Positions 1 to 10,521 are shown, counted from the first letter of the stretch. The stretch: DNA of 64,000 nt from Streptomyces sp. B3I8 (GCF_030816915.1 NZ_JAUSYN010000002.1:3113501-3177500); one strand, 5' to 3'. A program made the numbers and translations. Notes: generated from the letters alone by a model not told the origin.

Positions 1-1
1 G

Positions 2-598
2 CTCGCCTCCGGCGGCGGCCCGCTCGCCGACCGTCTGCCCGCGCTGCGCGACCACGTCGACATGCACCGCGTCGGGACCCTCGGGCACTCCCGGGGCGGC
101 AAGGGTGTGATGTGGCAGGCGTCGGACAAGCACCGGGACGAGATGCCGGACGGCGTCCGCGTGGGCGCCGTACTCGCCCTGGCCCCCGTGAAGTTCGACG
201 ACCCGGAGGGCGACAACAGCGACACCCTCGTCACCCGGACACCCGTCGCCGTGGTGACCTCCAGCTGTGACGGCGCCGTGCGCGAACACGGCCAGGAGTA
301 CCTGGACGACGTGGTCGGACGCACCAGGGAACCCGCCTACTCGGTCTCCCTGCTGCACGGCAACCACAACTACTTCAACACCCGGTGGACGCCGCCCGCC
401 CCGCTCGGCGAGGACGACAGCACCTGCCCCGCGCAGGAACTGGCCCCCGCACCCCAGCAGGACGCGCTGACCGCCTACGCCACCGCGTTCTTCGACGCCT
501 TCCTCAAGGGCGACGACTCGGGCACGGCCGTACTCACGGGCAAGCGCCCGCTGCCCGGCGTCACTTCGACGACACGGGTGGTTCCCCCGGTCCGGTGA
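2..598 (+). CDS. alpha/beta hydrolase family protein, 3' part only
   Basis: The frame is open from the left edge of the window, so the N-terminus is missing. The visible 198 residues contain a nucleophile elbow, GHSRGG, about 28 residues in, which is the Ser nucleophile motif of alpha/beta hydrolases. A later HGNHN segment could supply the catalytic His, and D/C-rich stretches (SSCDG, STCPA) suggest a disulfide and an extracytoplasmic enzyme. Homologues in Streptomyces are secreted proteins of about 400-500 residues. Substrate cannot be read from the sequence. It is convergent with the next gene, 76 bp away. Confidence 0.8.
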   Translation, partial: LASGGGPLADRLPALRDHVDMHRVGTLGHSRGGKGVMWQASDKHRDEMPDGVRVGAVLALAPVKFDDPEGDNSDTLVTRTPVAVVTSSCDGAVREHGQEYLDDVVGRTREPAYSVSLLHGNHNYFNTRWTPPAPLGEDDSTCPAQELAPAPQQDALTAYATAFFDAFLKGDDSGTAVLTGKRPLPGVTSTTRVVPPVR

Positions 599-674
599 GC
601 ACACGGGCCGGGGCGGAACCCGGGGGCCGGCGCCACCGCGCCCCCGACCGACGCCACCTGGACCGCGACCGGTT

Positions 675-1535
675 TCAGCGGTCCCCCCACAACCGGTCCA
701 TCGCCGCACGGCTGCCCTCGTCCGCGGCGCGGCAGATCATCAGCAGCTGGTCCGGGTCCTGGAGCGGCCTCAGCACCTCGAAGTGGACGGCGAGTTCGCC
801 CGCTTCGGGGTGCCGGATCGCCTTGTTCCCGCGGCCGTTGACCTGGACGTCCCGTTCGGCCCACAGGCGCGGGAACTCCTCGACCCGGGCGCCGAACTCC
901 GCGATCAGGCCGTTCAGCGCCCGGTCCTCCGGGTGCGCGGCCCAGGCGGCACGCAGATGGGCGATCCCCTCCCGGACCACCCGCTCGCGGTCGACGTAGA
1001 AGTCACGCATCCGCGGGTGCAGCAGGCAGAGCCACATGGAGTTGCGCTGTTCCGGCGGCAGGGTGCCGTAGTCCATGACCAGTCCGGCCATCTGCGCGTT
1101 CCAGGCCAGGATGTCGTAGCGGTGGTTCAGCAGCATGGCGGGCAGCGGCGAGAGGTCGTCGACGAGGCGTGCGAGCTGCGGCGCGGCGGCGGTGGCGGGC
1201 CTGCCGGGTTCGCGGGGGCGCTGCCGGGCGAGGTCGAAGAGGTAGGCGCGTTCGCGGGGCGCCAGCCGCAGCGCGCCGGCCAGTGCCTCCACCACGTCCG
1301 CGGAGGGCCGCAGGCCGCGGGCCTGCTCCAGCCGTACGACGTAGTCGACGCTGACCCCGGCCAGCTCGGCGACCTCCTCCCGGCGCAGCCCCGGGGTGCG
1401 CCGGGAGCGGCGGCGCGCGGGCAGGCCGAAGTCCCCGGGGTCCAGGCTCTCGCGCCGGGTCCGCAGGAACGCGGCGAGCTCCTGGGTGGTGTCCACGGAG
1501 CGGGTCGCGCCCACACCGGGGGTGGTCGTGGTCAT
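675..1535 (-). CDS. XRE-family regulator with MmyB-like ligand-binding domain
   Basis: A 286-residue DNA-binding regulator. Residues about 15-85 form an XRE helix-turn-helix (LRREEVAELAGVSVDYVVRLE is the recognition region), and the remainder matches the MmyB-like C-terminal domain, a PAS-like fold thought to bind a fatty-acid-like ligand. It is divergent from the aldo/keto reductase at 1658, with a 122-bp shared promoter region. Regulators of this family usually control the adjacent divergent oxidoreductase, so the reductase is the likely target (inference). Confidence 0.88.
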   Translation of the reverse strand: MTTTTPGVGATRSVDTTQELAAFLRTRRESLDPGDFGLPARRRSRRTPGLRREEVAELAGVSVDYVVRLEQARGLRPSADVVEALAGALRLAPRERAYLFDLARQRPREPGRPATAAAPQLARLVDDLSPLPAMLLNHRYDILAWNAQMAGLVMDYGTLPPEQRNSMWLCLLHPRMRDFYVDRERVVREGIAHLRAAWAAHPEDRALNGLIAEFGARVEEFPRLWAERDVQVNGRGNKAIRHPEAGELAVHFEVLRPLQDPDQLLMICRAADEGSRAAMDRLWGDR

Positions 1536-1536
1536 G

Positions 1537-1553
1537 CCCGCTGCAACAGCGGG
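1537..1553. promoter_or_regulatory. inverted repeat upstream of the MmyB-type regulator
   Basis: CCCGCTG-CAA-CAGCGGG is a perfect 7-bp inverted repeat one base upstream of the regulator start codon. It could be an operator or a leader hairpin for autoregulation. The assignment rests on position only. Confidence 0.3.
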
Positions 1554-1657
1554 GGTGGGACCCGTGTTCCCAGGAACTTCCTTCCCTTACCCCCCGCCCG
1601 CGACCGTCACAGGCTTGCCGACGGAAACGGATCACGAGCACACACGAGGAGTCCCCG

Positions 1658-2722
1658 ATGTCACTCACCCTCGACACCTACCGGCCGCTGGGCCGCTCGG
1701 GCCTGCGGGTCTCACCGCTGGCGCTGGGCGCGGCGACCTTCGGTACCGAGACCGGCTGGGGGTCCGAGCGGGAGGAGTCCCGCAAGGTCTTCGACCTCTA
1801 CGTCGAGCGCGGCGGCAACTTCGTCGACACCGCCGACACGTACGCGGCGGGCAGTTCGGAGCGCATGCTGGCCGAGTTCACCCGCGGTGACCGCGACCGC
1901 CTGGTGCTGGCGACGAAGTACACCACGCTGAGCGACCCCCGCGACCCCAACTCCTCGGGCGCTCACCGCAAGAACCTGTTCACCTCGGTGGAGGGGAGCC
2001 TGCGGCGGCTGGAGACGGACTACCTCGACGTGCTGTACCTGCACGTCTGGGACTTCACCACCCCGGTGGAGGAGATCCTGCGTGGCATGGACGACCTGGT
2101 CCGCCAGGGCAAGATCCGCTATGTGGCGATCTCCAACTCCCCGGCCTGGCAGGTGTCGCGCATGCAGGCGATCGCCGATCTGCGCGGCTGGTCGCCCCTG
2201 GTCGCGCTGCAACTGGAGTACAACCTGCTGGAGCGCACCGGGGAGCGCGACCTGATCCCCATGGCCCGCGAACTGGGCCTGGGCGTGCTGCCGTACTCCC
2301 CGCTGGCCGGCGGGGTGCTGAGCGGCAAGTACACGCGCGACGACCTGACCCCGGCGAACATCGACGCCACCGACGGCACCCGCAGGAGCTTCAACGCCGC
2401 CCTCGGCACGCTGACCGAACGCAACCTCGCCGTCGCGGACGTCGTGAAGGAGGTCGCCGCGGAGCTGGGCCACAGCCCCGCCCAGGTCGCCCTGGCCTGG
2501 ACCCTGCGCACCCCGGGCGTCACGGCCCCGCTCCTCGGCGCCCGAACCCCCGCGCAGCTGGAGGACAACCTGGGCGCGCTGGACGTCGACTTCACCGACG
2601 CCCAGCTCGCCCGCCTGGACGAGGCGAGCGCGATCGACCTGGGCGTCCCGCACGCCGCCCTTGCCGGCGACCACATCCGCGCCGTGATGCGGGGCGACCT
2701 GAAGTTCGCGCCGCGCGGCTGA
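1658..2722 (+). CDS. aldo/keto reductase
   Basis: A 354-residue NADPH-dependent aldo/keto reductase (TIM barrel). The start is supported by GAGGAG six bases upstream of ATG. Family marks are visible: the N-terminal LGRSGLRVSPLALG strand, DTADTYAAGSSE with the catalytic Tyr, the ATKYT lysine strand, and LLGARTPAQLEDNL near the C-terminus. It belongs to the AKR branch of bacterial general-purpose reductases. The physiological substrate is unknown. It is divergent from the MmyB-type regulator, which probably controls it. Confidence 0.92.
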   Translation: MSLTLDTYRPLGRSGLRVSPLALGAATFGTETGWGSEREESRKVFDLYVERGGNFVDTADTYAAGSSERMLAEFTRGDRDRLVLATKYTTLSDPRDPNSSGAHRKNLFTSVEGSLRRLETDYLDVLYLHVWDFTTPVEEILRGMDDLVRQGKIRYVAISNSPAWQVSRMQAIADLRGWSPLVALQLEYNLLERTGERDLIPMARELGLGVLPYSPLAGGVLSGKYTRDDLTPANIDATDGTRRSFNAALGTLTERNLAVADVVKEVAAELGHSPAQVALAWTLRTPGVTAPLLGARTPAQLEDNLGALDVDFTDAQLARLDEASAIDLGVPHAALAGDHIRAVMRGDLKFAPRG

Positions 2723-2801
2723 GACGGCGGCACCGGTGCGGTGGGGAGCGGTGGCACCCCACCGGCCCCGGTGCCGCCCCCGGTGCGATGTCCGCGGAAG
2801 G

Positions 2802-3443
2802 TCAGGCCTCGCGGTCCGGGGCGTGCCCGGTCGCGGGGGCTTTCCGCGTGGCGGGCCGTGGCAGGACCGCCAGCGCCGTGTCGGCGACGCCCCGCACCGT
2901 CTCCGGGTCCAGGCCGGCCTTGCCCACCGCCTCGATGCCGCGGACCACCGTCAGCAGCAGTGCCGCCAGCCGCTCCGGGTCCGCGTCACCGTCGATGTCG
3001 CCGTGGCGCTGGGCGGCGGCGATCTCGGTTCGCAGCAGGGTCAGCAGTGCCGTCATCGTCTCGGCCGACCGCCCGGCGACCGTCGGGTCCTGCTGGGCCA
3101 GTTCCGCCGTGCCCTTGGCCATCAGGCACCCTCGGCGCCCGGTGTCGGAGGCGGTGTTCTCCGCCATCAGCCGCACGTATCCCGACAGCCGCTCCATGGC
3201 CTCCGCGTCCGGGCCGCCCGCCAGCCGCCCCTCGGCCACCTCGACGACGGCGGCGCACCAGTCGCCGAACACCCGGTGGAACAGCGCGCCCTTGTCGCCG
3301 AACGCGCCGTACAGGCTGCCCTTGCCCAGGCCGGTCGCCCTGGCGATGTCGTCCATCCGCGTGCCCGCGTAGCCGGTCGCCCAGAACTGCTCCCGGGCCC
3401 GTGCCAGGACTTCGCGTTCGTCGAATGCGCGTGGTCTCGGCAT
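2802..3443 (-). CDS. TetR/AcrR family transcriptional regulator
   Basis: A 213-residue TetR-type repressor. The N-terminal HTH is clear: ARAREQFWATGYAGTRMDDI, then ATGLGKGSLYGAFGDKGALF. The C-terminal half is an all-helical ligand-binding domain. It is divergent from the SDR gene at 3541, and a 12-bp inverted repeat lies over that gene's promoter. The simplest reading is a local repressor of the SDR that responds to the SDR substrate or a related electrophile. Confidence 0.92.
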   Translation of the reverse strand: MPRPRAFDEREVLARAREQFWATGYAGTRMDDIARATGLGKGSLYGAFGDKGALFHRVFGDWCAAVVEVAEGRLAGGPDAEAMERLSGYVRLMAENTASDTGRRGCLMAKGTAELAQQDPTVAGRSAETMTALLTLLRTEIAAAQRHGDIDGDADPERLAALLLTVVRGIEAVGKAGLDPETVRGVADTALAVLPRPATRKAPATGHAPDREA

Positions 3444-3462
3444 GCCCTCACCCTACCCATTC

Positions 3463-3513
3463 TTGACTGGGTCGTCCATAACGGCCTACGGTGCGGACGA
3501 ACGTTATGGACGA
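3463..3513 (+). promoter_or_regulatory. SDR promoter overlapped by a probable TetR operator
   Basis: A -35 TTGACT (3463-3468) and -10 TACGGT (3487-3492) are 18 bp apart. A perfect 12-bp inverted repeat, TCGTCCATAACG (3472-3483) and CGTTATGGACGA (3502-3513), brackets the -10 box. Binding by the adjacent TetR protein would block transcription of the SDR and possibly of tetR itself. Confidence 0.7.
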
Positions 3514-3540
3514 TGCATTCCACAACCGAAGGGGTCCGCC

Positions 3541-4278
3541 ATGCCGGGCGTGCTGCAGGAGAAGGTCGCCGTGATCACCGGAGGGACCAGCGGGATCGGG
3601 CTGGCCGTCGCCCACCGCTTCGTCCGGGAGGGCGCACGCGTCTTCGTGACCGGCCGGGACACCGACCGCCTCGAAGCCGCGGTCGGGGAGATCGGCCCCG
3701 CCGCCACCGGCGTACGGGCCGACGTCTCGGTCCTGGCCGACCTCGACGCGCTCTACGAGCGGGTCCGCGAGGAGGCCGGACGCGTCGACGTCCTGGTGGC
3801 CAACGCGGGTGTCGCCGCGGACGCCTCGCTCGGTGCCCACACCGAGGCGAACGTCGACCTGACGCTCGCCGTCAACATCAAGGGCACGCTGTTCACCGTC
3901 CAGAAGGCGCTCCCGCTGCTCACGGAGAACGCCTCCGTCCTCGTCATCGGCTCGAGCAACAGCGCGCGGCCCAACGAGAACCTGGAGGTCTACAGCGCCT
4001 CGAAGGCGGCGCTGACCAACCTCGTGCACAACTGGGCCCGCCGGTCGCGGGAACGCCGGTTCCGGGTCAACCTGCTCAGCCCGGGCCCCACGCGGACCCC
4101 CGCCCTGCTGGGCGCCGTCGGCGCCGAGGCCGACCGGTTCGCCGAGGCGACGGTGCCGCTGGGCCGGCTGGCCGACCCCGCCGAGATCGCCGAAGCCGCC
4201 CTCTTCCTGGCCTCGGACGCCGCGTCGTTCGTCACCGGCGCCGAACTCTTCGCCGACGGCGGCTACACGCGGGCATGA
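3541..4278 (+). CDS. SDR family oxidoreductase
   Basis: A 245-residue short-chain dehydrogenase/reductase. The Rossmann motif TGGTSGIG lies near residue 17 and NAG near residue 84. The catalytic Ser-Tyr-Lys appears as IGSSNSARPNENLEVYSASKAAL. The C-terminal GAELFADGGY is the usual SDR ending. ATG at 3541 is preferred because GAAGGGG precedes it; the frame is open further upstream but runs through the promoter. It probably uses NAD(P)H on a small carbonyl substrate. Control by the divergent TetR regulator is likely. Confidence 0.92.
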   Translation: MPGVLQEKVAVITGGTSGIGLAVAHRFVREGARVFVTGRDTDRLEAAVGEIGPAATGVRADVSVLADLDALYERVREEAGRVDVLVANAGVAADASLGAHTEANVDLTLAVNIKGTLFTVQKALPLLTENASVLVIGSSNSARPNENLEVYSASKAALTNLVHNWARRSRERRFRVNLLSPGPTRTPALLGAVGAEADRFAEATVPLGRLADPAEIAEAALFLASDAASFVTGAELFADGGYTRA

Positions 4279-4294
4279 CGGGGTGGGGCCACCC

Positions 4295-4327
4295 GGCGCC
4301 CGGAGTATCGCAGGCGCCCCGGGCGCC
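4295..4327 (+). terminator. GC-rich hairpin downstream of the SDR gene
   Basis: GGCGCCCGG (4295-4303) pairs perfectly with CCGGGCGCC (4319-4327), starting 17 bp after the SDR stop. There is no U-tract, as is common for Streptomyces terminators. Confidence 0.4.
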
Positions 4328-4449
4328 CGCCCCCCCAGGAGGTGCGCGGGCAGGAGCCGTGACGCGACGTCCCGCACCGGGCGCTCACCGGCGCCCGCAT
4401 CCGGTCCACGCGGTCGCCCTGCCGGCCGGAGCGGGACGACTTCCGGCGT

Positions 4450-4499
4450 CCGGGTCACCACAGGCGGACGAGCTCCGGGTCACCACAGGCGGACGAGCT
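4450..4499. repeat. 25-bp perfect tandem duplication
   Basis: Two identical 25-bp copies (4450-4474, 4475-4499) sit in the convergent gap between the SDR and cellulase genes, followed by a degenerate third start. No gene covers them. Confidence 0.8.
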
Positions 4500-4565
4500 C
4501 CGAGTCGCGGAGCGGGGGCCGCACGGACACCCGGGGTCCCGGGCGCCCCCCGCTCCGCCTACGGC

Positions 4566-6221
<1,656 letters not shown>

Positions 6222-6273
6222 TCAAGACACCCGGCGCACCCGCCTCTCGCAACGCCTCTCCCACCGTGCGACG

Positions 6274-7266
6274 TCACTGCCGCCCGCGCCGCCGGCGCAG
6301 CCCGAAGAAGCCGAGCGCCAGAACGATCAGGGCACCGGCGCCCACCTTCAGGTTCCGGCCGCTCACGGGACCGTCGTCACCCGGCGCCGACCCGCTCCCA
6401 CTGCCGCTCCCGGACGACGAGGACGAGGCCCCCTTCCCCGGCGCGTCCTGCGCCGTGACCGGGCTGTCGGCGCCCTCCGAGCCGAACATCAGCTTCGTGC
6501 CGTCGGCGCTGTACGTGACCGACTCGCCCTGGCCCTGCAGCGGCACGTTCAGCCGGCCGGCCCGCTTGATCCGCCCGCCGCCCTCCCAGTCGTAGAGCAC
6601 GCCGCCGAAGTACCCGCGCACGGCGAGCTGTTCGCCGTCCGGGGAGAGGGCGGCGTCGGTGGCCCACAGGTCGACGGCCGCGACCGGCTTGAAGATGTTG
6701 CTCCCCGAGGACGACAACCTGGCCGGCCCCTCGTACAGATGGCCGCCGTCCTCCTTCTTGTCGACGATGTAGACGCGCCCGTCCTTGGGGTCCACCACCA
6801 TCGACTCGGCGTCCCGCGCCCCGTCGGAGTACTTCACGACGTACTGCGTGGCCCGCACGGTCCGGTCCACGAGCTTCTTCGGCTCCGGCAGCGCGTAGAT
6901 CCACACGTAGGGCCAGGTCCCGCCGAGGTTGTCGCCGATGTCGCCGACGTAGATCCGGCCGTCCGGCCCGATCGAGACGGCCTCGACGTCACGCGGGGTG
7001 CCGATGCCGCTGAGCGTGATCCGGGCGAGGGTGCGGCCCGTCGCGCTGTCGACGGCGTAGAGGTACGGCCCGTCGTCGCTGTCGTTGTGGGTCCAGTAGA
7101 CGCCCTTGTGCAGGTGCGAGGCGGCGAGGCCGCTGGACTCGGTGATGCGCGGGTCCTTGATCCGGAAACTCGCGTCGCCGTCCGCGGCGGGCGAGGCGGA
7201 GGCGGCGGGCGCGGCGAGGGCACCCACGAGCAGGGCCCCGGCGAGGAGGGCGAACGGTCGGCGCAT
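6274..7266 (-). CDS. secreted beta-propeller-like protein with C-terminal membrane anchor
   Basis: A 330-residue exported protein. It has a signal peptide (about 1-24, ending ASA) and a repetitive beta-rich body with DGRIYVGDIGDN- and DGRVYIVDKKEDG-type blades, resembling WD40/SdiA-regulated propellers. A Ser/Gly-rich stalk (about 275-300) is followed by a hydrophobic segment and terminal RRRRGRQ. No LPXTG is present, so the anchor is a simple tail. Function is unknown; an esterase or binding role is possible but no catalytic residues are evident. Confidence 0.8.
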   Translation of the reverse strand: MRRPFALLAGALLVGALAAPAASASPAADGDASFRIKDPRITESSGLAASHLHKGVYWTHNDSDDGPYLYAVDSATGRTLARITLSGIGTPRDVEAVSIGPDGRIYVGDIGDNLGGTWPYVWIYALPEPKKLVDRTVRATQYVVKYSDGARDAESMVVDPKDGRVYIVDKKEDGGHLYEGPARLSSSGSNIFKPVAAVDLWATDAALSPDGEQLAVRGYFGGVLYDWEGGGRIKRAGRLNVPLQGQGESVTYSADGTKLMFGSEGADSPVTAQDAPGKGASSSSSGSGSGSGSAPGDDGPVSGRNLKVGAGALIVLALGFFGLRRRRGRQ

Positions 7267-7489
7267 GGCGTCAAGCCTGCCATCCCGCCCGGCACTTCAC
7301 GGCGGGTGGTCGGTGCGGGCCGGCGCCGGACGGTCCTGGACCGGCCTCCGGACCTCCTCGCACCGCACGCGGCCGGACCGTGGAGGGGCCGTGGAGGGGC
7401 CGCGGGCCGACCCGTGGGGTGGGCCGTCTCACATTCCACCGGGCCGTCCGCCGTTCCCCGCGCCCACCCCCGTCGGCCATCATGAGCGC

Positions 7490-8170
7490 ATGCTCAGGTT
7501 CATGCCCGTCGGCGATTCCATGACCATCGGCAGCGCGGGCGAGCACACCTGGCGCTACCGGCTGTGGCAGCATCTGCGCACCACCTACGGCGGCCCGTTC
7601 GCGCTGGTCGGACCACGCGAGGCGCTCTACGACAAGGCGCTGGACGCACCCGTCTCGTACGAGTACGCCGACCCCGACTTCCCCCGCGCCCACCTGGCCG
7701 GCTGGGGCGAGGGCTGGCAGCACCTGGCCCCGCTGATAGGGGACGCGGTGCGCGCGAGCGGGGCGGACGTGCTGCTCGTCTCCCTCGGCCTGATCGATCT
7801 GGGCTTCTACACCGATGCCGAGCAGACGGCGGAGAACACGGTGCGGTTCGTGACCCGGGCGCGGGAGGCCCGGCCCGGGGTGCGGATGGTGCTGCTGCCG
7901 GTGATACCCAACGTCCGCGCCACGACCGACGCGCTCTTCGCGGCGGAGGTCGCCCGCTTCAACGAGCTGCTCGCCAAGACCGTCGCCGACCTCGACGAGC
8001 CCGGCTCCCCGCTCCTCCTCGCCTCCGTCCCCGAGTCCTACGACATCGCTCTCGACACCTACGACGGCACCCACCCCAACGCCTCCGGCGAGCACAAGCT
8101 GGCGGCGGCGTTCGCGGGGGCGATGCATCAGGCCTGGGGCTGGGGCGGCGAGTACACCGCCAGGGTCTGA
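7490..8170 (+). CDS. SGNH/GDSL hydrolase-like protein
   Basis: A 226-residue SGNH-fold protein with no signal peptide. Block I is VGDSMTIG (nucleophile Ser near residue 10), and block V is DGTHPNASG with the Asp-His pair. Block III, normally GxND, reads GLIDLG here, so the oxyanion-hole Asn is not obvious. ATG at 7490 gives the family-like N-terminus; the frame is open upstream but the extension is low-complexity. Likely a cytoplasmic esterase or a variant with altered catalysis. Confidence 0.85.
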   Translation: MLRFMPVGDSMTIGSAGEHTWRYRLWQHLRTTYGGPFALVGPREALYDKALDAPVSYEYADPDFPRAHLAGWGEGWQHLAPLIGDAVRASGADVLLVSLGLIDLGFYTDAEQTAENTVRFVTRAREARPGVRMVLLPVIPNVRATTDALFAAEVARFNELLAKTVADLDEPGSPLLLASVPESYDIALDTYDGTHPNASGEHKLAAAFAGAMHQAWGWGGEYTARV

Positions 8171-8198
8171 GCGCGGGCGGGGTCGCATTTTCGGGGGG

Positions 8199-8563
8199 GC
8201 ATATGCGGGTATCGACTTTCCCGGCCACGAGAACGGCTTCTGCCCCGACGTCGCCGAACTGCGCGAGGGCGCCACGAAGGACGCCGAGGGCCGCTGGCGG
8301 TACGAGGATGTCGAGTTCGTCGCCGAGGTCATCTCGAAGGGGACCGCTCAGAACGACTACGGGCCGAAGAAAACCGCGTACGCGCTGGCCGAGGTGCCGC
8401 TCTACCTCATCGTCGACCCCTACCAGGGTCGGTGTCACGCCTACACGCATCCAAGGACGGCGACTACCACACCGAGACCCGGGTCGACTTCGGGGCGGAC
8501 GTCGATCTCACCGGCACCGTGCTCGACCTGGTCCTGAAGACCGACAACTTCCCCTGCGACTGA
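8199..8563 (+). pseudogene. Uma2 family (DUF820) endonuclease remnant
   Basis: From about 8199 the frame reads an internal Uma2 segment (DFPGHENGFCPDVAEL, then YEDVEFVAEVISKGT) without the N-terminal third or any start. Near 8450, within codons for YTHP, one base appears lost. The end (DGDYHTETRVDFGADVDLTG, stop at 8561) is in another frame. A run of seven G at 8191-8197 marks the truncation point. The gene is 5'-deleted and frameshifted. An intact Uma2 relative lies at 53730. Confidence 0.8.
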
Positions 8564-8627
8564 CCCCTCCCCCCGCCCGGGGTCGTCCCCTTGCTTCGAG
8601 CGCACTCCAGCACGTTGGCTTGTGTCC

Positions 8628-9620
8628 ATGGAATACACGCAGCTCGGACGCACCGGACTCAAGGTCGCTCGGCTGGTCCTCGGGACCATGAACTTCGGTC
8701 CGCAGACCGGCGAGGCCGACAGCCACGCGATCATGGACGCGGCGCTGGACGCCGGCATCAACCTCTTCGACACCGCCAACGTCTACGGCTGGGGCGCGGA
8801 CAAGGGCCGGACGGAGACCATCATCGGCAACTGGTTCGCCAAGGGCGGCGGCCGGCGCGAGAAGACCGTCCTCGCCACCAAGGTGTACGGCGACATGACG
8901 CTCGACGACCGCCCGGTCTGGCCCAACCACGACAAGCTCTCCGCGGTCAACATCCGGCGGGCCGTGGAGGCCTCGCTGAAGCGGCTACAGACGGACCACA
9001 TCGACCTCTACCAGTTCCACCACGTCGACCGGAACACCCCGTTCGAGGAGATCTGGCAGGCGATGGACGTCCTGGTGCAGCAGGGCAAGGTCCTCTACGT
9101 CGGATCGAGCAACTTCGCCGGGTACAAGATCGCCCAGGCCAACGAGATCGCCGCCCGCCGCGGGTCCTACGGCCTGGTCAGCGAGCAGTGTCTGTACAAC
9201 CTCGCCGAGCGGCGCGCCGAGATGGAGGTCGTTCCGGCCGCGCGGGAGTACGGGCTCGGCGTCATCCCCTGGTCCCCGCTGCACGGCGGGCTGCTGGGCG
9301 GGGTGCTGAAGAAGCAGGCGGAGAGCGGGCGCCGGGCCGGCGGCCGGGCCGCCGAGACCCTGGCCGACCCCGCCGGGCGGGCACGGATCCAGGCCTACGA
9401 GGACCTGCTCGACAAGCACGGGCTGGCCCCGGGCGAGGTGGCGCTGGCCTGGCTGCTGACCCGGCCGGGGGTGACCGGCCCGATCGTCGGACCGCGCACG
9501 GGCGAGCAGCTGGAGTCCGCGCTGCGGGCGGTGGAGCTGGAGCTGAGCGAGGAACTGCTGGCGTCGCTGGACGAGATCTTCCCGGGCCCGGGGCCGTCTC
9601 CGGAGGCGTTCGCCTGGTGA
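8628..9620 (+). CDS. aldo/keto reductase
   Basis: A 330-residue aldo/keto reductase beginning MEYTQLGRTGLKVARL; a GTG two codons earlier is an alternative. It has the DTANVYGWG catalytic-Tyr motif, ATKVYGD, HHVDRNTPFEEIW and IVGPRTGEQL cofactor segment. It is only about 30 percent alike by eye to the reductase at 1658, so it is not a recent duplicate. The gene stands alone after the Uma2 remnant. Substrate is unknown. Confidence 0.92.
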   Translation: MEYTQLGRTGLKVARLVLGTMNFGPQTGEADSHAIMDAALDAGINLFDTANVYGWGADKGRTETIIGNWFAKGGGRREKTVLATKVYGDMTLDDRPVWPNHDKLSAVNIRRAVEASLKRLQTDHIDLYQFHHVDRNTPFEEIWQAMDVLVQQGKVLYVGSSNFAGYKIAQANEIAARRGSYGLVSEQCLYNLAERRAEMEVVPAAREYGLGVIPWSPLHGGLLGGVLKKQAESGRRAGGRAAETLADPAGRARIQAYEDLLDKHGLAPGEVALAWLLTRPGVTGPIVGPRTGEQLESALRAVELELSEELLASLDEIFPGPGPSPEAFAW

Positions 9621-9751
9621 GACGTCCGGTGAGGGCGTCCGGAGGGCGTCCGCCGAGGCGCCTGACGGGACGCGTGCCGGACGGGCGTTCGACGAGGGGC
9701 CCGGCGAGACGCCGGTGAGGGCGTGTCCCGGGTGTCCGTGCCCCGCGTGCC

Positions 9752-9841
9752 CTACTGGTTCAGGGCGGCCGCCAGGGCCACGACGATGAACATCACCACG
9801 AGTACGACGGCCATGATGCGGTTGCGGGTCTTCGGGTCCAC
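9752..9841 (-). CDS. small single-pass membrane protein
   Basis: A 29-residue reading frame from GTG at 9841: basic N-terminus DPKTRNR, then IMAVVLVVMFIVVALAAAL as one membrane helix. The coding pattern (G/C third bases, ordered hydrophobic run) looks real, but I see no good ribosome site; the true start may lie a few codons upstream. It follows thpR on the same strand and could be the last gene of the marR-MFS-thpR run. Confidence 0.45.
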   Translation of the reverse strand: MDPKTRNRIMAVVLVVMFIVVALAAALNQ

Positions 9842-9939
9842 GTGGTCGAGGGTATCCGGGGGCGGGCGGCGGAGCTGTCCCGCCCCCGTCCCGGCCGCCC
9901 TGCCCCGGCCGCCAGGCTCCGGTGGTCAGGCTCCGGTGG

Positions 9940-10521
9940 TCAGCGGGACAGTTCCCAGTGGGCCACCGTCTCGTAGCGGGGGCGCTCGCCGGGGACGCCC
10001 GCGGCGGGGAGGCGGCTGCGGACCAGGCTGAGGGTGCGCACCTCCCAGGCGCGGCCCTCGAAGGTCTCCAGCGCCCTCACGTACGGGCGGAGGTCGGTCG
10101 CCCGCCGGCCGCTCCGGGCCAGCGTGACATGCGCCCGGTAGGCCCTCCCGGCGTCCCCGGGGGCGCCGGGCACCCGCGCCTTGCGGCCCGCCGCCTCCGT
10201 CCGCCCGGCCAGCAGCCGCAGCGCGGCCACGTCCCCGGACGCGCCCGCCCACAGCGCCCGGTCGCCGAAGCGGCCGGCGCCGTGCAGGGCGAGCGGGAAG
10301 GGGGCGGCGCGGCCGGCGGCCCGGGCCAGCCGGGCGGACAGCTCCGGCACGGTCCCCTCGTCGACCTCCCCGTAGAACGCCAGCGTGAAGTGCCACCCGG
10401 ACCGCTCGGTCCAGCGCAGCGCGTCCGCGCCCGGCAGGCTCCGCAGCTCCGCCGCCCGCGCGGCCGCGGCCAGTTCCTCGACCGCCTCCGCCGGCGGCAG
10501 CACCGCCGCGAACAGTCGCAT
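9940..10521 (-). CDS. thpR: RNA 2',3'-cyclic phosphodiesterase (LigT/ThpR family)
   Basis: A 193-residue 2H phosphoesterase. Both catalytic HxT motifs are present: HFTLAF near residue 45 and HVTLAR near residue 130. Length and spacing fit ThpR, which opens 2',3'-cyclic phosphate ends of RNA and is a reversible 2'-5' RNA ligase in vitro. GAGGTGG precedes the ATG. It starts 55 bp after the MFS gene and is probably co-transcribed with it. Confidence 0.9.
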   Translation of the reverse strand: MRLFAAVLPPAEAVEELAAAARAAELRSLPGADALRWTERSGWHFTLAFYGEVDEGTVPELSARLARAAGRAAPFPLALHGAGRFGDRALWAGASGDVAALRLLAGRTEAAGRKARVPGAPGDAGRAYRAHVTLARSGRRATDLRPYVRALETFEGRAWEVRTLSLVRSRLPAAGVPGERPRYETVAHWELSR

